Part shown: positions 8,779 to 18,593 of the stretch, piece after piece | Position numbering within the stretch: the first letter of the stretch is position 1 | Layout: the number at the start of each line of letters is the position of its first letter | Assembly (NCBI GenBank): GCA_015056945.1 | Contig: SVFH01000002.1 | Coordinates: 1-64,000 of the forward strand | Source of the DNA: Lachnospiraceae bacterium | Lineage (GTDB): Bacteria > Bacillota > Clostridia > Lachnospirales > Lachnospiraceae | Direction of reading: 5' to 3' | Length of the DNA: 64,000 nucleotides | Made by a program: the position numbers and the translations under genes | The notes under the pieces: generated by a model | The model's input: only the letters and a program-made list of their open reading frames with translations | Database searches by the model: none | What the model was told of the DNA's origin: nothing

Positions 8779-8936
8779 TTGCGCGTAGCAATGAGCCTTG
8801 CCTCCAGCTCGTAAGCGAGCTTTCTCGCTGTCGCGGCATTCGCCGTATTGTCCACTGTCTAAATCAGCTCTTACGTGTACAAGTACACGACGCGCTGAAT
8901 TAGACAGTGGACAGCATGGCTCATTGCTTCGCGCAA
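8779..8936. repeat. Nested long palindrome
   Basis: Three nested inverted repeats share one centre. The outer arms are 8779-8797 and 8918-8936 (GCAATGAGCC/GGCTCATTGC, with GCGCG/CGCGC beyond). The middle arms are 8849-8868 and 8894-8913 (TGTCCACTGTCTAA/TTAGACAGTGGACA). The apical hairpin is CGTGTAC-AA-GTACACG (8874-8889). No ORF. It may be a non-autonomous mobile repeat or structured RNA. Confidence 0.75.
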
Positions 8937-9052
8937 AATTTGGGCAATGTTTCATATGAAATGAGTAGTTGGCAGGCGGTTGGTTTGTTATACTGGTTGC
9001 AGAAGTTATTTTGGGAAAATTTCATTTTAAGAGTATGAGGAGGTTTCAATTC

Positions 9053-10234
9053 ATGAATAATTTTCAGTTTTACAGTTCAACAGAATTTGTTTTTGGTAAA
9101 GACCAGGAAAGTAAAGCAGGTGCGCTTGTTAAGAAGCACGGCGGTTCCCGCGTTCTGATTCATTTCGGTGGCGGCAGCGTTATCAAATCCGGTCTTCTTG
9201 ATCGTGTAAAAAAGTCTCTCGACGAGAGCGGCATCTTCTATCTTGAGCTCGGCGGTGTTAAACCGAATCCCCGTGACACACTTGTATATGAAGGTATCAA
9301 AATTTGTCGTGAGAATAACATTGATTTCATTCTTGCGGTTGGCGGCGGTTCTACCATCGACAGTGCGAAGAGTATTGCAATGGGTGTTCCCTATGACGGA
9401 GATTTCTGGGATTTCTACTGCGGCAAGGCACAGATTCAGGCAGCATTGAAAGTAGCAACCATCCTTACCATTGCAGCTGCAGGTTCCGAAGGAAGCCCCG
9501 ATGCAGTTATCACACAGGAATCCACAGGTTTGAAGCGTGGCGCAGGCTCCGACTTAATCCGTCCGGCATTCTCTATTTTAAATCCGGCATTGACCTGTAC
9601 ACTTCCCGCATATCAGACCGCTTGCGGTGCAACAGATATCATCGCTCACGTTTTTGAGCGTTATTTCACAAACACAACAGAAGTTGAGATTACAGACAGA
9701 CTTTGCGAAGCAGTAATCTCCACAATGATTAAAGAAACGCCGCGCGTTATCGCAGACCCGAACAATTACGATGCCCGCGCAAACATCATGTGGGCAGGCT
9801 GTGTGGCACACACCAACATCGTCGGCGTAGGTCGCGAACAGGATTGGAACAGCCACGGCATTGAACACGAGTTGTCCGGTTTATACGACGTTGCACACGG
9901 CGCAGGCCTTGCGGTAATCATGCCGGCTTGGATGGAATTTGTTATGAGCCACAACGTAATGCGTTTTGCACAGATGGCAACCAGAATTTTCGGCCTTCCC
10001 ATGAACTTCGAAAATCCCGAAGCTACTGCGAAAGAAGGAATCCGCGCATTCCGTCGTTTCCTTCGTGAAATCGGCATGCCGATTAATTTTGAAGAACTTG
10101 GTGCGAAAGAGGAAGATATTCCTGTTCTCGTAGAAAAATTTGGTTTGAACGGCGGCAAAACAGGCGGTTTCGTTGCACTTTCTTCCGAAGACATCGCAAG
10201 CATCTACAAGATTGCGGCACATGCAAGCTTATAA
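9053..10234 (+). CDS. Iron-containing alcohol dehydrogenase, butanol/YqhD-type
   Basis: 393 residues from the ATG at 9053, which has AGGAGG ten bases upstream; the longer upstream reading frame has no ribosome site. Group III metal-dependent alcohol dehydrogenase: NAD(P)-binding GGGS motifs (FGGGSVIKSG, AVGGGSTIDSAKSIA), then the metal-binding His/Asp positions (ATDIIAHVFERY, HGIEHELSGLYDVAHGAGLAVIMP). The N-terminus (NNFQFYSSTEFVFGK) is typical of BdhA/YqhD enzymes that reduce short aldehydes with NADPH. It could serve fermentation or detoxify sugar-derived aldehydes. Two SDR-type genes follow on the same strand. Confidence 0.9.
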   Translation: MNNFQFYSSTEFVFGKDQESKAGALVKKHGGSRVLIHFGGGSVIKSGLLDRVKKSLDESGIFYLELGGVKPNPRDTLVYEGIKICRENNIDFILAVGGGSTIDSAKSIAMGVPYDGDFWDFYCGKAQIQAALKVATILTIAAAGSEGSPDAVITQESTGLKRGAGSDLIRPAFSILNPALTCTLPAYQTACGATDIIAHVFERYFTNTTEVEITDRLCEAVISTMIKETPRVIADPNNYDARANIMWAGCVAHTNIVGVGREQDWNSHGIEHELSGLYDVAHGAGLAVIMPAWMEFVMSHNVMRFAQMATRIFGLPMNFENPEATAKEGIRAFRRFLREIGMPINFEELGAKEEDIPVLVEKFGLNGGKTGGFVALSSEDIASIYKIAAHASL

Positions 10235-10343
10235 ACCGACATAACACTACGTTTGTGCCATCATATGATTTTATCAATCCTAATTTTTTTCAGGAACTTA
10301 TAGAACACATTCAAAGAAGATTTATACAGAAGGGGTAACACAC

Positions 10344-11363
10344 ATGAAAGCTTTATTTATTGGGGGAACCGGTACCATCAGCATGGCGATTACCAAATCA
10401 CTTGCTTCAAATCCGGACTGGGAGTTATATCTTTTGAACCGTGGCAACAGAAGCGATGAGCTTCCTGCAAACATTCAGATTTTACAGGCAGATATCAATG
10501 ATGAAACCAAAGTTGCTGATTTAATCAAAGATTTGCATTTTGACTGCGTCTGTGATTTTATCGGCTTTGTGCCGGCGCAGTTGGAGCGCGACTATCGCCT
10601 GTTTAAAGGTAAAACCGACCAGTTTATATATATCAGCTCCGCTTCCGCTTATCAGAAACCGTTGGCAAGTCCCTATATTACAGAGGGCACACCGCTGGCG
10701 AATCCTTACTGGCAGTATTCAAGAGATAAAATCGCCTGCGAGGATTATCTGATGAAGCTCTACCGTGAAGAAGGCTTCCCGGTTACGATTATCCGTCCCA
10801 GCCACACCTACGATGACAGAAGCGTTCCCTTGGGCGTTCACGGTTCCAAAGGCAGCTGGCAGGTGGTAAAAAGAATGTTGGAGGGCAAACCCGTTATCAT
10901 TCACGGCGACGGAACAACCCTTTGGACCATGACAAGTAACCGCGATTTTGCCAAAGCGTTCATCGGATTGATGGGCAATGCACATGCTCTTGGTGAAGTA
11001 TTCCAGATTACGTCAGACGAATCCCTGACATGGAATCAGATCTATGAATCCATCGCCAAAGCGTTAGGCGTAGAACTTCATGCTTACTACGTTCCTTCCG
11101 ATTTCCTCGCTGCAACCAGCGATTACGATTTCGAAGGCGGCCTGATTGGTGACAAGGCGAATACGGTTATTTTTGATAATACCAAGTTAAAAAGAGCCGT
11201 GCCCGATTTCGTCGCAACCGTCCGTTTTGATACAGGCGTACGCGAAACCCTTGCAAACGTACTCGCACATCCCGAATTACAGGTAGAAGATCCCGAATTT
11301 GATGCATATTGCGATAATGTGATTGCTAAATTTGAGGAAATCAAGAAGGCGTTACAATCATAA
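10344..11363 (+). CDS. NAD-dependent epimerase/dehydratase-type SDR
   Basis: 339 residues. An N-terminal Rossmann motif FIGGTGTISMAI (6-17) replaces the classic GxxGxxG, as in atypical/RNA-binding-like extended SDRs. FIYISSASAYQK and YSRDKIACEDYL supply an S/Y-xxx-K-like active site, and IIRPSHTYDDRS the substrate side. Family members act on nucleotide sugars or are catalytically atypical; the substrate here is unknown. Ribosome site AAGGGG eight bases before the ATG. It is followed by another SDR 32 bases downstream, so the two are probably co-transcribed. Confidence 0.85.
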   Translation: MKALFIGGTGTISMAITKSLASNPDWELYLLNRGNRSDELPANIQILQADINDETKVADLIKDLHFDCVCDFIGFVPAQLERDYRLFKGKTDQFIYISSASAYQKPLASPYITEGTPLANPYWQYSRDKIACEDYLMKLYREEGFPVTIIRPSHTYDDRSVPLGVHGSKGSWQVVKRMLEGKPVIIHGDGTTLWTMTSNRDFAKAFIGLMGNAHALGEVFQITSDESLTWNQIYESIAKALGVELHAYYVPSDFLAATSDYDFEGGLIGDKANTVIFDNTKLKRAVPDFVATVRFDTGVRETLANVLAHPELQVEDPEFDAYCDNVIAKFEEIKKALQS

Positions 11364-11395
11364 AAACAGATTACAGAAAGACCGAGGTAAAAAAA

Positions 11396-12139
11396 ATGGT
11401 CGATGTCAGAAATAAATGGGCATTGGTTACAGGTGCCTCCCGCGGAATCGGAGCCCTCGCCGCCCTTGCACTTGCGAAACGCGGTTGTAACTTAATGTTG
11501 CACAGCCGTTCCCTCGCACATTTTGATTCTTTACGTTCCAAACTGGCTGAATATCCGGTAGAAGTACTCTTTTACGAGGCTGAGTTATCAGATTTGGATG
11601 CCGTATCCGCAATGCTTACCGCAATTGATGAAAGCGGCCATCCCGTGGATATCGTTCTAAACAATGCCGGTTTGCAGATTGCTTACCGTACGGATTATCT
11701 GACCACGCCGGCAGGTGATTATACACACAGCTTTCTGGTGAATACCATCGCACCGATGATGATCTGCTATCATTTCATTCCGAAAATGCAGGCAAACGGA
11801 TTCGGACGTATTGTGAATACCACCAGCGGTATTGCGCTTGACCCGCAGCAGGCCGGCTATTCTGCCAGCAAAGCGGCTCTTGATAAGGTAACCATTGATG
11901 TAGGCTCCAAGCTCGAAGGCAGCAATGTCATCATCAGTCTGGCTGACCCCGGCTGGTGTCGTACGGACCTTGGCGGTCCCAATGCTCCGGGCGCACCGGA
12001 ATCCGCCCTTCCCGGCGTTATTGTTGGCGCGTTCGTTGATGACGGACACAGCGGACGCCTTTTTGCAGCATCTGATTTCTACGAAATGACCCTTGAAGAA
12101 GCGGTTGCCAAGGCAGAATCCATACCCGCTAAGTATTAG
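11396..12139 (+). CDS. Classical short-chain dehydrogenase/reductase
   Basis: 247 residues. Cofactor motif TGASRGIG (near 14-21), NNAG, and the catalytic set Ser (NTTSGIA), then YSASK for Tyr-x-x-x-Lys, with PGWCRTDLGG after it. This is a complete, probably active NAD(P)-dependent oxidoreductase of unknown substrate. GAGGT lies seven bases before the ATG. Its last four bases overlap the end of the convergent MATE gene. Confidence 0.9.
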   Translation: MVDVRNKWALVTGASRGIGALAALALAKRGCNLMLHSRSLAHFDSLRSKLAEYPVEVLFYEAELSDLDAVSAMLTAIDESGHPVDIVLNNAGLQIAYRTDYLTTPAGDYTHSFLVNTIAPMMICYHFIPKMQANGFGRIVNTTSGIALDPQQAGYSASKAALDKVTIDVGSKLEGSNVIISLADPGWCRTDLGGPNAPGAPESALPGVIVGAFVDDGHSGRLFAASDFYEMTLEEAVAKAESIPAKY

Positions 12140-13500
12140 GTCATATCTGCTTTCCCTTTCTTCTGTATTCTACGTAGTATGAAAAACCAGATAATGCAGA
12201 GTACAATTTGTAAACAGGTCGACATCGGTGTTGCCAGACCGATTCTAAAAAGAGACACCGGCACAATCCGGCTCATCAACCACGAAACGGGAAGTCGCAC
12301 ACCGATTCCGCCGACAATTCCCTGTACCATAACAAAAGCGGTACTGCCGCATCCGTTAAAATAACCGATAAAGCAGAACAAAAACGCCGTCAGCATACAA
12401 TCAATCGCATAGGCTTTCAGATATTCTGCTGCCGCAAGAATGACGGGCGCATCTTTGGAAAAGACCGATGCAAGCAAGTCTCCTCTCCAAAACGTCACTA
12501 TGCCGATTACAATGCCGACAGCCAGGGAAGAAGCAATCCCGCACCAGAGTGCCTTGCGCGCACGCTCCGCTTTACCGGCGCCGATATTCTGTGCAACAAA
12601 GGCTGACATGGACTGCATATAGGCTGAAGGCACAAGCATCAGAAATGCACATACCTTCTCGGCAACACCAAGACCTGCAGACATGGTAAGCCCCAATTCA
12701 TTTACGATGGCAAGAATTGCGAGGAACGAAATACTGACCAGCAAATCCTGTAACGCAATCGGAACGCCGAGTTTCAGAATCCGGCCGATTGCCTCGGCAT
12801 ACGGTCTGATGTATTTCAAGCGAAATTGAAACGGCAGTTCTCTCTTTCGGATAATAAACACGGAGAGTATCACGCTAATCATCTGTGCAAGAACTGTCGC
12901 AAGCGCTGCTCCCGCTGCCCCCATTGAAAAAACAGCCACAAAAATCAAGTCTCCGACGATATTCAGCACACAGGAAATCGCCACTGCAATCAAAGGCATC
13001 TTGGAATCACCGATTCCGCGAAAAATACTTCCCAGCAAATTGTATGCAACAATAAACAACATTCCTGCAGAACATATCATCAGATACGTTACCGTCTCCT
13101 CAAATGCCTCCTCCGGTGCATGCATCAGCTTCGCCATTGCCGGGGACGCAACCATCATAACAACGGTAACCATAACGGAGATTACACCAAATAACCAGAT
13201 ACCGGCTCCGATGATTTTACCTGCTTCCTCTTTCTCTCCTGCCCCGATTCTGGACGCAACATAGACCGTAAGTCCCATTGCCATACCGACGATTACAATC
13301 GTCACCGTCTGCATAATCTGGCTTCCGGTCGATACGGCAGACACGTAGACCTCCGCCATTGCTCCGCCAAACTGTCCTACCACAAGTAAATCCACTGCCC
13401 CATACATTGCCTGCAGCAGCAACGCAAGTAAAACCGGCAGTGAAAACTTCACAAGCGGTGCGAATATTTTCCCTTCCGTAAAATTCTGTTCTTTTTTCAT
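12136..13500 (-). CDS. MATE-family efflux transporter
   Basis: 454 residues with twelve predicted membrane helices in two similar halves. The N-terminal FTEGKIFAPLVKFSLPVLLALLLQ and the VDLLVVGQFGG motif are typical of the NorM/DinF branch of MATE exporters, which expel cationic drugs or metabolites by Na+ or H+ exchange. The internal MSAGLGVAEKV matches the repeated motif of the second half. Monocistronic; it converges on the SDR gene with a 4-base overlap. Substrate not predictable. Confidence 0.92.
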   Translation of the reverse strand: MKKEQNFTEGKIFAPLVKFSLPVLLALLLQAMYGAVDLLVVGQFGGAMAEVYVSAVSTGSQIMQTVTIVIVGMAMGLTVYVASRIGAGEKEEAGKIIGAGIWLFGVISVMVTVVMMVASPAMAKLMHAPEEAFEETVTYLMICSAGMLFIVAYNLLGSIFRGIGDSKMPLIAVAISCVLNIVGDLIFVAVFSMGAAGAALATVLAQMISVILSVFIIRKRELPFQFRLKYIRPYAEAIGRILKLGVPIALQDLLVSISFLAILAIVNELGLTMSAGLGVAEKVCAFLMLVPSAYMQSMSAFVAQNIGAGKAERARKALWCGIASSLAVGIVIGIVTFWRGDLLASVFSKDAPVILAAAEYLKAYAIDCMLTAFLFCFIGYFNGCGSTAFVMVQGIVGGIGVRLPVSWLMSRIVPVSLFRIGLATPMSTCLQIVLCIIWFFILRRIQKKGKADMT

Positions 13501-13572
13501 CCTGCTTTCCTCTTATTCGTTCCTGTTTTTCATAAAATATATATAACTTTTACAAGATTCTTTTATAACGAT

Positions 13573-13620
13573 AAAAACGTTGGACAGACGCCTGTGCAAA
13601 GACCGCCTCTATCCAACGTT
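13573..13620 (-). terminator. Terminator of the GH115 operon
   Basis: On the minus strand AACGTTGGA pairs with TCCAACGTT (13612-13620 with 13576-13584) and is followed by TTTTTAT. It closes the long minus-strand xylan/glucuronate unit. Confidence 0.8.
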
Positions 13621-13670
13621 ACATATTCTAGTGAAACCTGCATAAAAAGTCAATACGAATTCCGTATCCC

Positions 13671-16553
13671 TTACGCATTCGGTCCCAGATAAGATTGGGG
13701 CACACCTTCCCCCGGCGCACAAAGTACCATACGCTGCAGCATAACGCCGGCATCTACCGCCGCAACATGGATACGGTTCTTTCCTTTTACCAGAGAAAGG
13801 GACACTTGACATTCCCTGATATTGTCAAGGACATTCTTGTTCCACTGCGGATTATGACAGTTCCCGGCGTCAAACCCTTCCGGAAGTGTCGTAATCACCT
13901 GCATCTTGCCTTCCGTTCCGATTGCGATACGCTGTGCGTCTCCCGGATACAACGGATTACTCGGAGAGATATAGAGCGTGCAGGAATAGCTTCCCTCCTG
14001 CGATGCTTTCACCTCATAAATCAGTTCGGGCGCCTGATGGGCACAGGCTTCCTGTGGCGTGAAGGACTTCGTTACGGGGAATACTTTCACCGTATCTTTG
14101 ACACGGCCATAAGAGGTCAGCAACTGATACGCTGCACCAACTGCCTCTGTCTTCTCAATATAGTCTCCGGCCTCCAGCACAAGATATGTACCGATTCCCG
14201 TAATCTGATCCGTCACATGTCCTACCAGCTTCGGAGCCACGCGTTCAAACACCAGCTGTATGCGCTCGCCGCCACCGAATTCCAGCGCAATCTCTCCTGC
14301 GATACCGTGAAGTCCCGCCTGATAAGAAACGGTAATTCTTGTCTGCATGGTATAGCTGCCGGCAGTCACATCCGCCGTCACATCACCTGATGCCTTGAGT
14401 GTATAAGTCATCTTCTCTGCCGTCGTTGCAAGCAACTCAATGTAACAGCTTCCCATTCCGCACGGAATCCGGTATTTACGTACAATCGGTTCCTTCGCCT
14501 GCGCACCGCTTTCAAGTACGGTAATCACATCTTCTCCCTGCATCCTGACTGCAGGTCTCTTTACCCCCGTCTCTTCTACACGTATACACTGCGGGAAACT
14601 CCAGCCCTCATCGTTCCAATTGACGAAACCGACATGGTTTGAGGACATCATATGATTCCATTTCCCGTTCAGAAGGCTATGGTACTCCTCTATCAAAGAC
14701 GCATCTTTTTCAATCCTTTGTTTTACAAATTCCGCATAATTATTCGCAAAGCGCATGCCCGCCTTTGCATAAAAGGCATTCAGACCGGCTTCATTCTGCA
14801 TCAATAAAAGATTCGCCGATGCCACAGCAGGATAATAAAGAAGCTCAATAAAAGCAGGTAGCATTTCTTCCTTGCAACACGCCCGCAGCGCATCACATTT
14901 AGCAATTAACTCCTCTGCCCTGCGACACATTCTTTCATTCTCGTCAAAATGTACGGGATGATACACCTCTTTGTGCAAAGCTTCCGGACGTCTCATGCCG
15001 TTGATTCTTGTGTATTCCTCAAGAACTTCGGCCGCCATGTCAAGTGCGCTATCCTCTTGCAATACGCACACTTCAAGTTCCTCCCCTGACGGCTTATCAA
15101 AGGCATTTCCAAAAACACTTTTCACAAAGTTTCTCGTATAGCCTTTCGTTTCATTTGCTGCATTCGTTCCGAAACGTTCAAAATCATACGCTAAGTCCAT
15201 AAAGAACGTCAACGGGAATTCCTGCGGTTTCAAATCACCCACATTGACAATCCAGATGTTTCGTACACCGAATTCATAAGCCTCTGACATCTGCTCCCAA
15301 ACTTTCGCGATCGGCGTGGAATTTACCCACTCATAAGAAATCGGGCCGCCATGGTAGTCAAAATGATAATACATACCGAATCCTGCTTTATGCCCGCGCA
15401 TTCTAAGGTCAGGAAGCGTACGCATATTTCCGTAGTTATCCTCACACAGCATCAGCATGATATCCGAAAGACCGTCCCAGTCTTTTAACCCGGGTGTTGT
15501 CTCATCTCCGTAGTAATAGGCTTCGACCTCTTTATAGAGTGCAAGCATCATGGGCACCTGACTTAAGTCCTCATTGACATACTTACGAATGAGCTTCTTT
15601 TGCTCCGTGATAATGTCTTTTAACAAATCAATGTTCTGTGCAAGCGTGGCATCCTCGCCAAGCATGGAACTGTCGCGTTCCCCACGCATGCCGACGGTAA
15701 TGATGCCCTCATATTTACCGCTTCTTTTGAGCCCGTCTTCCCAGTATCGAAGCAGACCCTCACGATTCGTGTAGTAATTCCAGTCCTGTCCGTAGACGGA
15801 ATCCGGTCCTTTGACCTTATCCCACTCCTCACTCGCACGCAGGCAAGGCTCGTGATGGGAATTGCCGATTACAATGCCGTAGAGGTCGGCGAGCTTGGCA
15901 TTCAGAAGCCCGGGACCGTCCAGCGGGAAGGAAGATACCCACATCGCCGGCCACAGGTAATTGCCGTTTAAACGAAGTAAAAGTTCAAATACCTTATCAT
16001 ACATCTCTGCCGTAAAACCGCCAAACTTCTCGATGGTCCAGTTGCCGAACGAAGGAAACTCGTCGTTGATAAAAAAGCCTCGGTATTTCACAGACGGCTC
16101 CTTGCTCGTCACAAGCCGGGACGGACTTATCTCAATCTCATCCCTGTGTGCAGGAACGACATCTGCCCAATAATGCCAGGGCGAAACGCCGATTGCTTTA
16201 GACAACGCAAACAGTCCGTAGATGGTGCCGCGTTTATCGCTTCCTGCAATGACCAAAAGCTCCTTTCCGTCCCTTTCCACAATCGCCATTCGATATACTT
16301 CGTAACGTCCGTCAAGGTCCGAGGTTACAAGAAGCCCTTCCTTCTCCAACGTCTTAAGTAAGGGGGAGTGACCAAGTGTTGCCACAAACACACCCTGAAG
16401 CGCCTCACCTTCCCTGTATTCCATTTGTTCAGGCATAATGCCCGTCACGCTGCGGAAATCCTCACGAACTTTTTCTGCAATCTTTCTTACCCCTTCATAA
16501 GCTTCTTTCTCGAGATAAAAGGGGACTGCCTTGTTATTATGTACTAATTTCAT
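13671..16553 (-). CDS. GH115 family alpha-glucuronidase
   Basis: 960 residues, normal for GH115. These enzymes remove (4-O-methyl-)glucuronic acid from internal and terminal xylose units of glucuronoxylan. Family blocks seen: GSDKRGTIYGLFALSKAIGV, SPWHYWADV, KYRGFFINDE, NYLWPAMW, IGNSHHEPC, GMRGERD, HYHFDYHGGP and VGDLKPQE. The C-terminal ~300 residues form beta-rich domains, as in known members. No signal peptide is seen, so it acts inside the cell on imported oligosaccharides. It is the last gene of the locus, after UxuB. Having both GH115 and GH67 in one locus suggests two kinds of uronosyl linkage position are handled. Confidence 0.92.
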   Translation of the reverse strand: MKLVHNNKAVPFYLEKEAYEGVRKIAEKVREDFRSVTGIMPEQMEYREGEALQGVFVATLGHSPLLKTLEKEGLLVTSDLDGRYEVYRMAIVERDGKELLVIAGSDKRGTIYGLFALSKAIGVSPWHYWADVVPAHRDEIEISPSRLVTSKEPSVKYRGFFINDEFPSFGNWTIEKFGGFTAEMYDKVFELLLRLNGNYLWPAMWVSSFPLDGPGLLNAKLADLYGIVIGNSHHEPCLRASEEWDKVKGPDSVYGQDWNYYTNREGLLRYWEDGLKRSGKYEGIITVGMRGERDSSMLGEDATLAQNIDLLKDIITEQKKLIRKYVNEDLSQVPMMLALYKEVEAYYYGDETTPGLKDWDGLSDIMLMLCEDNYGNMRTLPDLRMRGHKAGFGMYYHFDYHGGPISYEWVNSTPIAKVWEQMSEAYEFGVRNIWIVNVGDLKPQEFPLTFFMDLAYDFERFGTNAANETKGYTRNFVKSVFGNAFDKPSGEELEVCVLQEDSALDMAAEVLEEYTRINGMRRPEALHKEVYHPVHFDENERMCRRAEELIAKCDALRACCKEEMLPAFIELLYYPAVASANLLLMQNEAGLNAFYAKAGMRFANNYAEFVKQRIEKDASLIEEYHSLLNGKWNHMMSSNHVGFVNWNDEGWSFPQCIRVEETGVKRPAVRMQGEDVITVLESGAQAKEPIVRKYRIPCGMGSCYIELLATTAEKMTYTLKASGDVTADVTAGSYTMQTRITVSYQAGLHGIAGEIALEFGGGERIQLVFERVAPKLVGHVTDQITGIGTYLVLEAGDYIEKTEAVGAAYQLLTSYGRVKDTVKVFPVTKSFTPQEACAHQAPELIYEVKASQEGSYSCTLYISPSNPLYPGDAQRIAIGTEGKMQVITTLPEGFDAGNCHNPQWNKNVLDNIRECQVSLSLVKGKNRIHVAAVDAGVMLQRMVLCAPGEGVPQSYLGPNA

Positions 16554-16596
16554 ATCCTGTCCTTCCGTATGGAGTTTTTTTCACTTAATATTACTT

Positions 16597-16644
16597 GTGG
16601 CTCAAATAGGGTATGTGCGTATACACATGCTCTACCTGAGCCAC
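16597..16644 (-). terminator. Intercistronic hairpin between uxuB and GH115
   Basis: GTGGCTCA (16597-16604) pairs with TGAGCCAC (16637-16644), with further pairing inside (GTGCGTATACAC). No T run follows, so it may moderate or process the transcript rather than stop it. Confidence 0.5.
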
Positions 16645-16674
16645 TGCTTTCTGTCCTGTTTCTGATTCAACTGC

Positions 16675-18303
16675 TTATGATACCTGCTGCGCATATTTGT
16701 GCAGGGTCGCACGCACCGCTCCCGGTCCGGCAAGCAGCTCTTTGAATATATCTTCTATTGTGTCCGCAAGTCCGGCTTTACAAAGATCGGTTGCAAAAAT
16801 CGTTTCATTGGCAAGAATCTCTTTTAACTCACCGTGGTAAGTGGAAGCATCATCGAATGCAATCCCGGATAGCTTCGCTGTCAGTTCCGCAAGCATAGGA
16901 TCGGCGCTAAGCTCCATCTTCTCGCCGGCATCATTCACGCCGAGCAGATAGCGGAACCACCCTGCAATCGCAAGCGGAATAAAGGTCAGAGACTTCACGT
17001 CCTTATCGGGTGCTGCCAGATAGGATTTGATGGTTTCCCCGAAACGGATGGGAATTTTCATACTGGTATCCGTCGCAATTCGCTGCGGCATATCCGGAAT
17101 ATAGAGGTTAGGAAGACGCTCTTTCATAACCTCGTCAATAAAATCCTTCGGATGAATAATCTGCGGATCCGTCACAACCGGAAGGCCCTCCACATAACCA
17201 ATCTGCTCTACCAACGTATAGATGTCCTTATCCTGCATTTCCTTCGCAATATGGTCATATCCGAGAAGACAACCGTAAACAGCCATTGCAGTATGCAAAG
17301 GATTCAGGCAGGTTGTTACCTTCATCTTTTCTGTTTTATTCACGGTATCGCGGTCCGTCAGGTACACACCTGCTTTCTCAAGCGCCGGGCGACCGTTCGG
17401 GAAGCGGTCCTCCATTACCAGATACTGCGGTATTTCTGCATTCACAAAAGCCGCAATATAGGTATTTCTGTTCGTAATCACGGGTTTCATATCCGCAATC
17501 CCTAAGTTCTCAAGCATATCCTCGATTTCTTTCGCGGGACGCGGTGTGATCTTATCAATCATGCTCCAAGGGAAAGATACGCGGGACTCATCACCGATAT
17601 ACGCTAAGAATTCCTCACTGACCAAACCGTTGTCTTTCCATGCGCATGCAATCTCTGTAACGGAAGTCTTTAACTTCTCACCGTTGTGACTGCAGTTATC
17701 CATGCTGCAAAGAGCGATTGGCTGCGCACCTTTTTGGAATCTTTCCCATAAAAGTGCGGTCACAACGCTCATGGCATGGTGCGGTTTCTGCGGGCCTGCC
17801 GTCATATCCTGCTTCACAATCTCAAGCAGATTGCCTTCCATATCGCGCAGGGCATATCCCTTCTCAGTAATCGTAAAACTTACCATCTGTAAGCTTGGCG
17901 CCGCAATAATCGCCATCAGTCTCTGACGCTCGTTTGCATCGTTGAAATCCCCTTTCACCGCCTCTGCAAGGGAAGCCACAACTTCCATGCTCGTATTTCC
18001 GTCTGCCTTCAGGCCGACATTAAGCACGAGATTATCGTAGGGCTTATATATTTTATCAATCATATCGTAATCAAACGTATCTGCCGCAATGATGCCGCTT
18101 TCTGCCAGCCCTTCATTCAACAGTCTCTGCTGAAGTACGGCAATAAATCCTCTGAAAATATTGCCGGCGCCAAAATGCAACCAGACCGGATTCGCCTTCG
18201 TGTTCTCACGCATTTTATCAATGTCATATTCGGGCAGTTTAATGCCTTTCTCTGCCCACGCCTCGCGATTCGCAAGACTTTCTAAATTCAACTTTAACAT
18301 CAT
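16675..18303 (-). CDS. uxuB: D-mannonate oxidoreductase (fructuronate reductase)
   Basis: About 542 residues of the polyol-specific long-chain dehydrogenase family. It reduces D-fructuronate to D-mannonate with NADH, the second step of glucuronate breakdown. Seen: FGAGNIFRGF (NAD-binding), SMDNCSHNGEKL, FPWSMIDKITPRP and the catalytic-type TCLNPLHTAMA (Lys/Asn/His). Start at 18303 or the next codon: GAGG lies just upstream, while the longer upstream frame crosses an untranslated-looking spacer. Flanked by the kinase-aldolase fusion upstream and GH115 downstream. Mannitol or altronate dehydrogenase is possible by sequence alone, but uxuA next door favours UxuB. Confidence 0.9.
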   Translation of the reverse strand: MMLKLNLESLANREAWAEKGIKLPEYDIDKMRENTKANPVWLHFGAGNIFRGFIAVLQQRLLNEGLAESGIIAADTFDYDMIDKIYKPYDNLVLNVGLKADGNTSMEVVASLAEAVKGDFNDANERQRLMAIIAAPSLQMVSFTITEKGYALRDMEGNLLEIVKQDMTAGPQKPHHAMSVVTALLWERFQKGAQPIALCSMDNCSHNGEKLKTSVTEIACAWKDNGLVSEEFLAYIGDESRVSFPWSMIDKITPRPAKEIEDMLENLGIADMKPVITNRNTYIAAFVNAEIPQYLVMEDRFPNGRPALEKAGVYLTDRDTVNKTEKMKVTTCLNPLHTAMAVYGCLLGYDHIAKEMQDKDIYTLVEQIGYVEGLPVVTDPQIIHPKDFIDEVMKERLPNLYIPDMPQRIATDTSMKIPIRFGETIKSYLAAPDKDVKSLTFIPLAIAGWFRYLLGVNDAGEKMELSADPMLAELTAKLSGIAFDDASTYHGELKEILANETIFATDLCKAGLADTIEDIFKELLAGPGAVRATLHKYAQQVS

Positions 18304-18593
18304 TATTTCCTCATTTATTGAAATTCTACATAGAAAATTTACCTTGGATATTTCCTTCTCCTTGGCCTGCCGGGGAGTATCTATGGAGAGAAACTTGCTC
18401 GCCGGAGCCACCCATCGACGCACGGCAGCACTTTCTTCTGCTTTCCGGGGGAACCGTTTTGAATGCGTCGGTACTTAATGAGCAAACATGCGAATTTAGT
18501 ACCGTTACGTATTCAACGAGCGAAAGCGCGTTCCTTCGGAATCAGATGAAAGGGGCAGACGTGCGGACCATGAAAGAATACCGCGGCGCAGCA
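18304..18593 (-). other. 290-base spacer inside the operon
   Basis: No supported gene. It contains GCCGGGGAGTATCTAT (18369-18384), which closely matches the core of the 82-bp array at 28.9-29.8 kb, and a hairpin CGGTACT/AGTACCG around 18468-18503. The spacer may host internal regulation or be a repeat insertion. Confidence 0.5.

Noticed and set aside
8409-8903. 164-residue plus-strand ORF and minus-strand ORFs in the same stretch
   Set aside because: They run through a 53-bp tandem repeat and a palindrome, have no ribosome site and show low-complexity translation.
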